From Candidatus Parabeggiatoa sp. nov. 1 (lineage in GTDB: Bacteria; Pseudomonadota; Gammaproteobacteria; Beggiatoales; Beggiatoaceae), in NCBI GenBank assembly GCA_003646175.1, contig QNER01000005.1:1-37879 (forward strand): DNA of 37,879 bases. The letters are read 5' to 3'. Position numbers and translations under genes: made by a program. Every line of letters starts with the position of its first letter. The first letter of the stretch is position 1. Shown here in pieces: positions 25,242 through 33,534 of this stretch. The notes under the pieces were generated by a model. It was not told the DNA's origin, ran no database searches, and saw only the letters and a list, made by a program, of their open reading frames with translations.

Positions 25242-27512
25242 ATGAAAGCTTTTGCAGAACTATCTATCAAGCGTAAGCTGATTTTGATCACAATGTTAAC
25301 CAACATAGTCGCATTGTTGGTTGTCTCAGCATTTTTTGCCACTTATCAAGTGAAATCATTGCGCGAGGCGAGGGCACGTCATTTTGGGGTGCTGGCTCAT
25401 ATAGTTGGTATCAATACAATCGTCGCATTGTCAACAGATGACAAGGATTCCGCCAAACAAATTTTAACGGCTTTCCATGCACAATCAGATGTAACAGCCG
25501 CTGTTCTTTATAATAAATATGGTGACGTATTTGCACAATATAGGCGCGAAGACGTAAATATTTTTTCGCTACCGGCGATGCCAGATACCGGTTATCACTT
25601 GAGTTCAAACCATGTCGGGTGGTTTGAAGAAATTCTTGATCACAGCAACAAGCAAAGAATTGGCACCCTCTATATTCAATCGGATTTAGAAGGGTTCAAT
25701 CAATTAGTTAAAGAATATGCGGGCATAATAGGGGTGGGTTTATTGATCTCATTACTGCTCGCCTGGTTGTTGTCTGCCAAGCTGCATACCATGATATTTC
25801 GGCCTCTTTTACTTATGGTGAAAACCGCCGACGCAGTGACTCAGAAAAGCGATTACCGCATCCGCGTTCAACGGTATGGCAATGATGAACTGGGTACACT
25901 GGTTGATGCTTTTAACAAGATGTTGGTGCAAATCCAAAACCGTGATGAGAAGTGGGCTCAAGATCAAGCACATCTGGAAGAACAAGTTAGATTGCGTACT
26001 GCTCAGTTGGCTGACATTCATTCGGATTTAGAAGAAAAAGTAGAGCATTTGCAAAAGGCAATAGAAACTGCCGGGGTTAAACGTGAACGCATGGAAGATA
26101 CCAAGACGCAAATGAGTACAGATTTAGCTAAAGAACATCCATTGCGGATATTATTAGCTGAAGATAATTTGACTAATCAAAAGGTTGCTGTGCTTCTTTT
26201 GAAGCGTCTAGGTTATTCTACGGATATTGTTGAAAATGGAGTGGAAGCGGTGGAAGCGGTGGTGCGACAACCTTATGATGTGATTTTAATGGATGTGCAA
26301 ATGCCAGAAATGGATGGTATAGAAGCGACTAAACGCATTCGTCAGTGTCATTTTCCGGTGAACAGTTGTTATATTATGGCTATGACAGCACATGCGACTT
26401 CGGTTTATAAGAATAAATGTTTAGAGGCGGGTATGGACGGTTATATCACCAAGCCAGTACGCCCCAATGAGTTAATGGATGCCTTGATACGTGCTTTTCA
26501 ACATAAATCAGTTATTGAGCATCAATCATCAATGAGTCATGAGCAACCATTGGAGAATCAGAACACCATAAGTTTAGAAGTTCAAGAAACTGAAAACTCA
26601 TCACCGAAAACCGAACTGATACCGGCACCTTATAACTCAATTGAGTCTGAAGCGTTGCTGGTGCAACTCCGTACTGCCTTATATGAATTAGCCGGTGAAG
26701 ATGAACCTGAAATTGTCAATGAGTTGATTAAAATCTATCTTAGCAGTAGTGCAGAGCTAACGACAAATTTACCAGCGGCGATAGCTGAACAAAATCCCGC
26801 TAAACTTGAACAAGCCGCTCAGAGTCTCAAATCACACAGTGCCAGTTTGGGGGCTACCACGCTTGCTGAATTGTGTGGGCAACTTGAGCAACAGGGACGT
26901 GCGGGTAATACGAGCGATGCTGTGGAAACAGTACAGCGTGTTTTGTCTGAGTATGCGCTGGTTAGTCATCAATTATCATTTATCAAGCATTCAACCATTC
27001 AAGAAACTAAAAAAGTGATTCCGGTTAATTCACCACCGATTACAGAAGAAACTGAAAACTTAGCATGGCTGGTGCAAGAGATTAAAAACACGTTGACGGA
27101 TTTTCTCGGCGAGGAACCTGAAATAATTCACGACTTGGTACAAACCTATCGGGCTGATGCTAAAAAGTTAATAAACGATTTATCTGAAGCGACTGCCCAA
27201 AGCGATGCGAATACCTTAGCACAAGTAGCGCATTCTCTAAAATCAAGCAGTGCTCATTTGGGAGCCCACCAGTTAGCTTCTCTTTCTTTCAACTTGGAAA
27301 AACAGGGTCAAACTGGCGATTTGACGGATGCTTCAGCACAATTAGCACAAATTGAAGTTGAATTTAGTCTTGTGGATATCGCTTTGGAACGAGTCTGCGG
27401 TTCTCTGAACGAGATAATGCTTGAACCGTTGATGACTAAAGTCGCCCCCGTCACTGTTGAACCGACTCACTCTGTTGCGTATACCAATACAGCCGGTAAA
27501 AATGTTCAATGA
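25242..27512 (+). CDS. CHASE8-HAMP-REC-HPt-HPt phosphorelay protein lacking a kinase domain
   Basis: Inner-membrane signalling protein, 756 aa. Two membrane helices (about 13-35 and 160-182) bracket a periplasmic CHASE8-like sensor. A HAMP domain (185-236), a coiled coil (to about 290) and a receiver follow (about 302-420; acceptor D351 in VILMDVQMPEMDG, K in ITKPVRP). Two HPt domains end it. HPt2 has the normal phosphorylatable His, H664 in AHSLKSSSAHLGA. HPt1 reads AAQSLKSHSASLGA, with Q527 where the His belongs. BarA-like hybrid kinases have HisKA and HATPase domains between HAMP and REC; here REC follows the coiled coil directly, so phosphate must come from another kinase. ATG 25242 follows TAGGAAG. 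No partner is adjacent. Confidence 0.9.
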   Translation: MKAFAELSIKRKLILITMLTNIVALLVVSAFFATYQVKSLREARARHFGVLAHIVGINTIVALSTDDKDSAKQILTAFHAQSDVTAAVLYNKYGDVFAQYRREDVNIFSLPAMPDTGYHLSSNHVGWFEEILDHSNKQRIGTLYIQSDLEGFNQLVKEYAGIIGVGLLISLLLAWLLSAKLHTMIFRPLLLMVKTADAVTQKSDYRIRVQRYGNDELGTLVDAFNKMLVQIQNRDEKWAQDQAHLEEQVRLRTAQLADIHSDLEEKVEHLQKAIETAGVKRERMEDTKTQMSTDLAKEHPLRILLAEDNLTNQKVAVLLLKRLGYSTDIVENGVEAVEAVVRQPYDVILMDVQMPEMDGIEATKRIRQCHFPVNSCYIMAMTAHATSVYKNKCLEAGMDGYITKPVRPNELMDALIRAFQHKSVIEHQSSMSHEQPLENQNTISLEVQETENSSPKTELIPAPYNSIESEALLVQLRTALYELAGEDEPEIVNELIKIYLSSSAELTTNLPAAIAEQNPAKLEQAAQSLKSHSASLGATTLAELCGQLEQQGRAGNTSDAVETVQRVLSEYALVSHQLSFIKHSTIQETKKVIPVNSPPITEETENLAWLVQEIKNTLTDFLGEEPEIIHDLVQTYRADAKKLINDLSEATAQSDANTLAQVAHSLKSSSAHLGAHQLASLSFNLEKQGQTGDLTDASAQLAQIEVEFSLVDIALERVCGSLNEIMLEPLMTKVAPVTVEPTHSVAYTNTAGKNVQ

Positions 27513-27640
27513 GGTTTGACTGAAATTCGATGAACAAGTAATCAGGTATTTTATCCATGCTTATCAATTGACGAGTCCTTTGCAAATTATTATCAGTGTT
27601 GTTAAACTAACAACGAAGTCATAAATTGTGAGAGGTTAAA

Positions 27641-28291
27641 ATGAAAATTAAATTATTCATGATCATTGGTTTATTTGCCATTGGTTTATTCAGCAATGCT
27701 GTCGTAGCTGGTAAAACGTCTGAAAGGTTGTTTATCAACGCACAGGCCGTATTTGAACGGAGTCTTGCCGGTGATGACTCTGTTACAGGGGTGGCACTGA
27801 ATCAATTCAGAATACTTTCAATGACTTATCGTGATAATCCGTTGTTCTTAGCCTATCAGGGTGCTTGTTACACGCTGATGGGGCGGGACGCTTTCTGGCC
27901 TTGGAATAAGACCGGTTACCCCAAGAAAGGTTTGGACATTATTGGCAAAGCGTTGCTGATGCTAAAACCTGTGCATGACTTTGAAAAAATGCGTGGGGTG
28001 CCGATTAGCGTGGAAACCCGGCTGGTGGCAGTCTCTACCTTTTCTGGGGTTCCCAAATCTTTCAAACACTTTGAAAAGGCTAAGGTGGTGTTAAAGGATC
28101 TTTTTCAGTCGTCCGCCTTCAATCACTCTTCTAAGCCTCTACAGGCTCGTATTTACTGGCAAGCTGCTAAAATAGCATTGAAGGAAAACCAGCGTGATGA
28201 AGAAATAAAATATCTGCGGAAGATATTGGAAATAGATCCGAAAGGTGAATTTGCAAAAATGGCAAGTCAACGGTTGCGGGAATTGAAATAA
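27641..28291 (+). CDS. Small exported protein with TPR-like C-terminus
   Basis: 216 aa. A signal peptide (MKIKLF, hydrophobic run, cleavage near VVAG, residues 21-24) sends it to the periplasm. The middle, AYQGACYTLMGRDAFWPW, and the end, IYWQAAKIALKENQRDEEIK then YLRKILEIDPKGEFAKMA, look like helical TPR units, suggesting a protein-binding role. I do not recognise the family. ATG 27641 follows AGAGG at 27630-27634. It begins 128 bp after the HPt protein on the same strand, so the two might be co-transcribed; no terminator is visible between them. Confidence 0.75.
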   Translation: MKIKLFMIIGLFAIGLFSNAVVAGKTSERLFINAQAVFERSLAGDDSVTGVALNQFRILSMTYRDNPLFLAYQGACYTLMGRDAFWPWNKTGYPKKGLDIIGKALLMLKPVHDFEKMRGVPISVETRLVAVSTFSGVPKSFKHFEKAKVVLKDLFQSSAFNHSSKPLQARIYWQAAKIALKENQRDEEIKYLRKILEIDPKGEFAKMASQRLRELK

Positions 28292-28310
28292 TGACATATC
28301 CCTAGCTTGG

Positions 28311-28441
28311 GGTAACTCCAAAAAAAAACATACCAAAATCACTTTTTTATCAACCCTGAAGGGGTTGAATGTGAATAGCCCTAGGTGCAACCTAGGGAAA
28401 AAATTGAATCCCCGCTGGTATATTATTATTTGGGAGTTACC
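28311..28441. mobile_element. MITE-like element, GGTAACTCC family, copy C
   Basis: Starts GGTAACTCCAAAAAAAAAC and ends TATTATTATTTGGGAGTTACC, flanked by TGG on both sides (28308-28310 and 28442-28444). The interior differs from copies A and B: it carries the CAACCCTGAAGGGGTTG hairpin and GTGAATAGCCCTAGGTGCAA. It has inserted at the left edge of the three-way-junction repeat, showing nesting. Confidence 0.8.
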
Positions 28442-28443
28442 TG

Positions 28444-28491
28444 GGAGTCCAAACTTTAGTTTGGACAGTTCCAAGATAAATCTTGGACTCC
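28444..28491 (+). repeat. 48-nt three-way-junction repeat, copy 2
   Basis: The same outer stem GGAGT/ACTCC and inner hairpins CCAAAC/GTTTGG and CCAAGA/TCTTGG as the copy at 16507. Only linker bases differ (ACAGTT against CCGGTT). It is followed by GTCAATAGAAAATTGACA, matching the end of the 16478 element. A 9-bp tandem repeat CGTTTACGT (about 28606-28631) lies further on. Confidence 0.8.
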
Positions 28492-28640
28492 TGTTTACCA
28501 GTCAATAGAAAATTGACAAAATACTAGGGGGTAAAAATGGTGAAGTGTGAATGGTGACGTGAAAACCAATAAGTAGAGGACATAAGTATTATTGATGATT
28601 CATTCGTTTACGTCGTTTACGTCGTTTACGTTTTATCACC

Positions 28641-28818
28641 CTATAGATGTTCAGATAAATAATTTCACAAACCCCAGGTTTCACCTTTTCAGGCAAAAGT
28701 TTTTCTAGAAAAACTTTTGCCTGAAAACCCCTACGGGGTTGTTGGGCGTTCGTTATAATAGGTAGGAATTTGCTGCTATATGTCTACCATCTTTTGTTAT
28801 TTTTATGAAAAACTATAG
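28641..28818. mobile_element. 178-bp element with CTATAG-type inverted ends
   Basis: The left end CTATAGATGTTCAGATAAAT and right end GTTATTTTTATGAAAAACTATAG are imperfect inverted repeats. The interior has the hairpin GGCAAAAGTTTTTCTAGAAA with AACTTTTGCC, CCCCTACGGGG, and a tail GCTATATGTCTACCATCTTTTG. The same interior, expanded, is at 33535-33836. It ends about 50 bp before the GlcG-like gene. Confidence 0.6.
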
Positions 28819-28869
28819 GTAAATGCTAAGTCCGATTTTATCATTCTATGACAACTCAGGAGACAAGAT

Positions 28870-29280
28870 GTGAATATGAACGACATTACTTTGGAACAAG
28901 CACAAGCGGCTATTGCCGCTGCCATTGAAAAAGCCAAAGCGTTAAATACCAAGATGGATATCTGCGTTGTGGATGCCGGTAGCAATCTCAAAGCTTTTAT
29001 GCGTATGGATGACGCTTGGCTCGGTAGCATTGACATTGCTATTAAAAAAGCTCGCACCGCCCGTTTTTTCGACATGAATACCGGTGAGATTGGCAAGTTG
29101 TCCCAACCTGGTGGCCCACTCTACAACATTGAACATAGCAATGGTGGTCTCATCACTTTCCCGGGGGGATTGCCCATCAAAAATGAGCAAGGTAAAATTA
29201 TCGGTGCCATTGGTGTGTCTGGTAGCACAGTTGAAGATGATCATATTGTTGCCAAAGCAGGCGCAGAAGTGGTAAAGTAA
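28870..29280 (+). CDS. GlcG/HbpS-like protein (DUF336 family)
   Basis: A 136-aa single-domain protein of the GlcG/HbpS family, whose members bind haem or small cofactors and are often of unknown role. Family features are clear: the helix [63 protein letters not shown], and the closing [20 protein letters not shown]. There is no signal peptide, so it is cytoplasmic. GTG 28870 has AGGAGA 6 nt ahead (28858-28863); ATG 28876 would be 12 nt away and is the alternative. It stands alone between repeats. Confidence 0.9.
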   Translation: MNMNDITLEQAQAAIAAAIEKAKALNTKMDICVVDAGSNLKAFMRMDDAWLGSIDIAIKKARTARFFDMNTGEIGKLSQPGGPLYNIEHSNGGLITFPGGLPIKNEQGKIIGAIGVSGSTVEDDHIVAKAGAEVVK

Positions 29281-29301
29281 ATAGAGAACCTTCATGTTCA
29301 A

Positions 29302-29334
29302 ACGGATACTATCCCGGGAAGGGATAGCATCCGT
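29302..29334 (-). repeat. GGATACTATCCC hairpin
   Basis: ACGGATACTATCCC, loop GGGAA, GGGATAGCATCCGT; it begins 21 bp after the GlcG-like stop codon, in the place a terminator would occupy, but no T-tract follows. The wobble pair forms on the minus strand. Confidence 0.7.
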
Positions 29335-29505
29335 AAAATCACTACATGTACAACCAAAAATAATTTAATTAATTAAGCTTGGCTATATTTGAGTTTGGCT
29401 GGTTAAAGACGATTCCAAAATGAGTTGCAGTGGTGGGTAAATCAACTTGAAAAACTGATACCCATCATTTTACAACGACACAAGAAAGAGGTAGAGGTAA
29501 ATGAG

Positions 29506-30495
29506 ATGCCATTGAATGAAAAGCAGTCAGAACTTATTGACGCTTACCAATCACTTGTTAAGAAGGAAGGATATCCTGATTGGGCAGTCAAAAATCGGAA
29601 AACGAATGGATACATTAATCCCAGTATTCCTTATATTGGAGAAAAATACTTTACAAAAAAGCGTAAGATAGCCATTTACGCAATGGCGGAAAGTTTGACT
29701 TATTACCTGAACAGCAATGATGAAAATCCGCTACTAGAATCCGACGATGCTTGGAATCGTCACGGGGTTTCTTTTACTCACTGGCTGGCTTCTCCCCAAG
29801 AAGGTCGTCATTTTTTTCCGGATGTTCATATTCAGCCGATCAATAGTGGGGGGCTATTATGTGCAGCCGCTTTTATCTTGTACAAAATGGGGTGGGATTT
29901 TAATTCGATTGGAGAACCAAAAGATTTTCTCAGTGAATTAGTGGTGGCTCATTATGGAAAATTTTCTTGTCGGGAGAAAACGAGTAAGGATTATGCTCGC
30001 AATTGGAAATTGCTTCGTCCTTCTCTTCCATATTTGGAGAAGGATTTAAACGTATTACAGCCTGATGTCCTAATATTTGTAGGAACAATTTTCCGACATA
30101 AGCAGGTTGCGAAACAAATCCGCTCTTTATTGCCAAATTCCACTATTTTTCCTATTTATCAATTTGCGCCACGGATTATACATGGTCATCTCTTAGCAGA
30201 GTTTAATGAAAGAGCAGGAGGCTTGGAAAAAGAATTGGCGGATAAATTTCCGTTATTAAGCAAATGGACAAATAAGATGAAGGGTTATAACATGACAGGA
30301 ATCTACCGTTTTTATGCACACCTTGAATCTGTCATCAATTCAGCAAGCGTAGGCGGGAAAGAGCAAACATCGGCTGAGTTGAAACCCTCACTACCCTCCC
30401 CTACAACAACAGCAAGCGTAGGCGGGAAAGAGCAAACATCGGCTGAGTTGAAACCCTCGCTACCCTCCCCTACAACAGCAATATCAAGCCCGTGA
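29506..30495 (+). CDS. Unrecognised cytoplasmic protein with C-terminal 23-aa tandem repeat
   Basis: 329 aa from ATG 29506, which has AGGT at 29495-29498; a TTG at 29425 is in frame but has no ribosome-binding site and starts in non-coding-looking DNA. There is no signal peptide or membrane segment. DVLIFVGTIF (a strand with a Gly turn) and FPIYQFAPRIIHGHLL recall uracil-DNA-glycosylase-fold proteins, but only weakly, and I do not assign that function. The last 46 residues are two copies of a 23-aa unit, ASVGGKEQTSAELKPSLPSP plus TTT or TTA, before ISSP. The tail is probably disordered and derived from inserted repeat DNA. Confidence 0.75.
   Translation: MPLNEKQSELIDAYQSLVKKEGYPDWAVKNRKTNGYINPSIPYIGEKYFTKKRKIAIYAMAESLTYYLNSNDENPLLESDDAWNRHGVSFTHWLASPQEGRHFFPDVHIQPINSGGLLCAAAFILYKMGWDFNSIGEPKDFLSELVVAHYGKFSCREKTSKDYARNWKLLRPSLPYLEKDLNVLQPDVLIFVGTIFRHKQVAKQIRSLLPNSTIFPIYQFAPRIIHGHLLAEFNERAGGLEKELADKFPLLSKWTNKMKGYNMTGIYRFYAHLESVINSASVGGKEQTSAELKPSLPSPTTTASVGGKEQTSAELKPSLPSPTTAISSP
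30343..30480 (+). repeat. Intragenic 69-bp tandem duplication
   Basis: Two 69-bp units (30343-30411 and 30412-30480) that differ at very few positions and keep the reading frame. The unit contains GTAGGCGGGA and CCCTCCCCTAC, which form an inverted repeat like intergenic repeats of the window. Confidence 0.9.
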
Positions 30496-30581
30496 GCCTT
30501 GCTATTGGAAACAAGCATAAAGAAAAGCCCCTTAAATGCAAAATAATCAAAGGGCTTGAGTCAAGTTACCTTTTGGTGGCA

Positions 30582-30616
30582 AAAACCTCAAAGGTTTGGC
30601 AAACCCTTTGAGGTTT
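30582..30616 (+). terminator. Hairpin resembling a terminator
   Basis: AAAACCTCAAAGGTTTGGC and AAACCCTTTGAGGTTTT form a strong stem 86 bp past the stop of the 329-aa protein gene. The T-run is short (TTTT). It resembles the terminator at 21766, so this may be a dispersed repeat that doubles as a terminator. Confidence 0.55.
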
Positions 30617-30661
30617 TGAACATTTTGGGCAACTATACCGGAAAATGAAAATATCCATACC

Positions 30662-30967
30662 CTAATGGCACGCACGATAGAAATTTTGGTTGTGCAAGAA
30701 CAGTCAGGGGCGTTGCCCACGGGCGTAAATAATACGCACCGAAGGTGCTAAGGAACGTGCATGAAATAATTGGGGCAACCATATTCGAGGCCTCGAAAGG
30801 ATTGCCCCTACGTAACTTGATGATTTGTAGGGGCAATCCCTTTGCGGTTGCCCCAAGTTGACTAAGTTGTTTCATGCACGTTCCTAAGTTTTAAAGCACC
30901 GAAGGTGCGAAATTAATATAGCCAGTGTAACTACCTGGAACTTAATTCCTATCGTACGTGCCATTAG
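30662..30967. mobile_element. 306-bp outer element with 8-bp duplication, containing a second element
   Basis: Terminal repeats CTAATGGCACGCACGATAG (30662-30680) and CTATCGTACGTGCCATTAG (30949-30967) match at 17 of 19 positions. TCCATACC flanks both sides (30654-30661 and 30968-30975), an exact 8-bp target-site duplication. The interior has CAGGGGCGTTGCCC and a GCACCGAAGGTGC hairpin on both sides of an inserted GGAACGTGCAT element (30752-30884). A lone right end of this family is at 8532-8551. No coding capacity. Confidence 0.88.
30752..30884. mobile_element. GGAACGTGCAT element, copy 1 (nested)
   Basis: Ends GGAACGTGCATGAAAT and GTTTCATGCACGTTCC, flanked by TAA on both sides (30749-30751 and 30885-30887), consistent with a 3-bp duplication. 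The interior is the GGGGCAACCATATTCGAGGC ... GGTTGCCCC inverted repeat. It sits inside the 306-bp outer element. Confidence 0.8.
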
Positions 30968-31045
30968 TCCATACCTTTGTAAAAATGATGAATTGTGAAG
31001 AAAAAATTCGCTAATCACATTTCGTGAGAAATCCCGCTGCGCTAA

Positions 31046-31197
31046 GGAACGTGCATAAAATAACTTATAAAACGTAATGGTAACCACAAGGGATTACCCC
31101 TTTGAGGGGTTGTAGGGGCAATCCTTTCTCGGAATCAGTTTTTCTAAAAAAACTTTTGCCTCGAATATGGTTGCCCTAGTTGTATTATGCACGTTCC
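31046..31197. mobile_element. GGAACGTGCAT element, copy 2 (nested in a hairpin)
   Basis: Ends GGAACGTGCATAAAAT and GTATTATGCACGTTCC, with TAA on both sides (31043-31045 and 31198-31200). The interior orientation is opposite to copy 1. It splits a hairpin whose arms are GAAATCCCGCTG (31028-31039) and CAGCGGGTTTC (31207-31217); an unbroken hairpin of that type is at 34848-34878. Confidence 0.8.
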
Positions 31198-31333
31198 TAA
31201 CAGAAACAGCGGGTTTCTTTGACGTTTGGGTGGTATAGAAACTTTCGCTATCTTGTACCCAAAAATCAACCAAGTTTTTTCAAACTTGATTTCGATATGG
31301 GTATATTAATTTTTTTGGCAGTCTTTGAATATA

Positions 31334-31585
31334 CTATAAACCGCACATCCCCCCAGCACAGCAAGAGCCTGAAGGACAGGCAGGTTCAGGGTTTTTCAAA
31401 GTACTGCTGTTAACCACCTGACCCCCAGTAATTAAACGTTCCACTGGGCTATCTGCCGAGGTTGTACCTAAATTTTTCCCCGTACCGGCACAAACTTCAC
31501 CCCAAGTCGTCAGTTTGTTATTTATGGAGTGTTTTACCTCGACGACTTGACCATTTTCCATACAGTGGTAATCATAAGTTGGCAT
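31334..31585 (-). CDS. FmdB-family zinc-ribbon-like protein
   Basis: 83 aa, small and cytoplasmic. The opening MPTYDYHC, then VEVKHSINNKLTTWGEVC, DSPVERLITGG and a Cys-rich tail (ACPSGSCCAGGMCGL) match the FmdB/zinc-ribbon regulatory family, whose exact function is not settled. The first metal knuckle (YHCMENG) lacks the second Cys of the usual CxxC. ATG 31585 follows AGGATA on the minus strand. It ends with TAG, which shows that TAG is a real stop codon in this organism. It is monocistronic. Confidence 0.88.
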   Translation of the reverse strand: MPTYDYHCMENGQVVEVKHSINNKLTTWGEVCAGTGKNLGTTSADSPVERLITGGQVVNSSTLKNPEPACPSGSCCAGGMCGL

Positions 31586-32080
31586 ATTATGTATCCTTAT
31601 AGCAATTTATCACATTTTCATTTGATGATTTTAATTTAGATGTCAACAAGACTGTAGACCATTTTCACTAGAGGGTTTTTTTTAAGTACTTCATTTTATT
31701 GACGATAATTAAATAAAAGTGAGCCATCATTTTATCAACCCCGAAGGGGTTTTCAGGCTAAAGTACAGCAAAGCTAAACTTTTGCCTTTCAGGTAAATGT
31801 TTCGCTCAAAGTACATTTACCTGAAAATGTGAATAGCCCTAGGTGCAACCTAGGGGAAAAATCTCAACCCCGAAGGGGTTTTCAGGCTAAAGTACAGCAA
31901 AGCTAAACTTTAGCCTTTCAGGTAAATGTTTCGCTCAAAGTACATTTACCTGAAAATGTGAATAGCCCTAGGTGCAACCTAGGGGAAAAATCGAACCTCC
32001 CGCTAGTTAGTATATTATCATTTGGGAGTTGCCTTAATGAACTATTCCCAACAAAAAGGAATGGGGGTTTGGTTCAACCA
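31586..32080. other. Gene-free region with a 129-bp tandem duplication
   Basis: Contains the promoter side of the FmdB-like gene, the tandem repeat at 31736-31993, and the right end of a GGTAACTCC-family element (TATATTATCATTTGGGAGTTG, ending near 32035, then TTA). No left end of that element was found. Confidence 0.6.
31736..31993. repeat. 129-bp tandem duplication
   Basis: Units 31736-31864 and 31865-31993 are almost identical. Each holds CAACCCCGAAGGGGTT, an AAAGTACAGCAAAGCTAAACTTT segment, TTTCAGGTAAATG paired with CATTTACCTGAAA, and GTGAATAGCCCTAGGTGCAA. The near identity implies a recent duplication inside an element related to copy C of the GGTAACTCC family. Confidence 0.85.
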
Positions 32081-32995
32081 CTAATTATTGCCCCTACAAG
32101 TCATTGGCATGATATAAGCCTCACGCACAAAGTGTTTGACGGCCTTTTCCTTAGCCAAGGCTTGTTGTTTATTATCAAAGGCTCCCATCATCACAACAAT
32201 TAAGCCCCCTGTCAAACCATCACAAAATTCGCTGTCTGTCACAATCACATTATTGTCATTTCTTCTAAGCCGTTTGCTACGTTTATTGGCTAACTGATAA
32301 CCATTGTGAGTTTGAGGGTAAATACCCAAAATGACATACCATTCTTTGGCTGAATTCGTTCCTGAACCCCTCACTGTTGCTTGCTGAACATAAGCATCAG
32401 GCACTATTTTTAAAACCACACCCAGTTCGGCCCAATTTTGGGCATCAATTTGATTAAAGGGCCCTGTCATCACAATATATAAGCCCTTTGTAAAACCAGT
32501 GTAAAAATCGCTTTCTCCAACAATGAAATAATCCTGATTCAAAATGTTGTTGGCTCTGAATTGGTTCCTGAGCATAAGGGCAGCATTTAGACCTCTTTGA
32601 GTCTGTAAAAAACTGCCCAAAATAACATACCAAGTCTGCGCTTGATGTTCGTGTTCAGGTATGCTTGGTTTTTGTTCTGAACATTGCCAGCCCCATTTAT
32701 CCTCCAACTTATGGTGGATAAAATCATTCATTTTCCGCTCACAATAACCCGCTTTATTTTCAGCAGACCACAATATTTCACTATGGTCCGGCATTTCCGT
32801 GGTTTTTTCATATATGACTCGGCACGGCACATAGGCGCCCACAAATAAATAGTCCAGCGTCAAAATCCGTCTTTTGTCTTGGTTTGAGCATATAACGACG
32901 CTATCTTCTGGCCCCGTGTCGATGGCTACCGCAATTCTCAAGTCACCTAAAACAGTGATAGCGATTATTAAGAGGCTGATAAGTGCTTTCTTCAT
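32081..32995 (-). CDS. Exported protein with two SPOR-like repeats
   Basis: 304 aa. ATG 32995 follows AAGGAGAA (33001-33009 on the plus strand); an in-frame extension to 33112 is rejected because it lacks a site. A signal peptide (MKKALISLLIIAITVLG, cleavage near AVA) is followed by a Cys-containing domain (VICSNQ, VPCRVIYE, YCERKMNDF, WGWQCSE) and two SPOR-like repeats opening QTWYVILGSFLQT and KEWYVILGIYPQT, each closing with a GPF/GAF...A pattern and AYV or AYI. SPOR domains bind denuded peptidoglycan at division sites; whether these do is untested. Its paralogue is encoded about 0.9 kb upstream on the same strand. Confidence 0.8.
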   Translation of the reverse strand: MKKALISLLIIAITVLGDLRIAVAIDTGPEDSVVICSNQDKRRILTLDYLFVGAYVPCRVIYEKTTEMPDHSEILWSAENKAGYCERKMNDFIHHKLEDKWGWQCSEQKPSIPEHEHQAQTWYVILGSFLQTQRGLNAALMLRNQFRANNILNQDYFIVGESDFYTGFTKGLYIVMTGPFNQIDAQNWAELGVVLKIVPDAYVQQATVRGSGTNSAKEWYVILGIYPQTHNGYQLANKRSKRLRRNDNNVIVTDSEFCDGLTGGLIVVMMGAFDNKQQALAKEKAVKHFVREAYIMPMTCRGNN

Positions 32996-33155
32996 CCAAA
33001 TTCTCCTTATTGATTGTTGCAAAAAAGCCAGCTTTATCACTTTATTAGTTGATAACAATATTATTGATAGTGAAAGTAAAATGATTTGTTGTATCAAAAG
33101 GAAGTTTGTCAAAAAGTGAGCAGCTATCTATCTGTTGTTAAGTGTTGTAACCGTG

Positions 33156-33188
33156 ACGGATACTATCCCGGGAAGGGATAGCATCCGT
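33156..33188 (-). repeat. GGATACTATCCC hairpin
   Basis: ACGGATACTATCCC, loop, GGGATAGCATCCGT. It lies upstream of the SPOR-like gene on its own strand, between the two paralogues. Confidence 0.7.
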
Positions 33189-33534
33189 GAAAATACGACA
33201 GCCTGAATCCAAAACATAATTAGTTTCGGATTCTAGCTTAGCGGTCGCCAAAAACGCCCTGCTAATACTGTGGAAATAGCACTGTATTTCAACATCCGTC
33301 TGTTCACTATTGTCGTTGCAGTAGGCAACGTAAAAAAGTTGACTGATTGTAACAGATTTTGGGGAAGGGCTTTAGTAATGGGCTGAAGGATAATAGATCA
33401 TTAAATAACGGATTGTTTTTCATAGAAATCTATTTTTTATTCAAAATATTTGCCAAAGAAAGAAATAGCGGATATGCCCCTTTTAAGTATCGAATACGGA
33501 ACTCCCCAAAATCCGTAACAACCAAGAAGTTGAT

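Noticed and set aside
28139-28474. 111-aa minus-strand ORF overlapping the TPR-like gene end
   Set aside because: It overlaps a real gene and a GGTAACTCC element; the phenylalanine-rich product is typical of a shadow frame.
32996-33112. 39-residue N-terminal extension of the SPOR-like protein
   Set aside because: ATG 32995 has AAGGAGAA ahead of it, starts a proper signal peptide and is the same start as in the paralogue.
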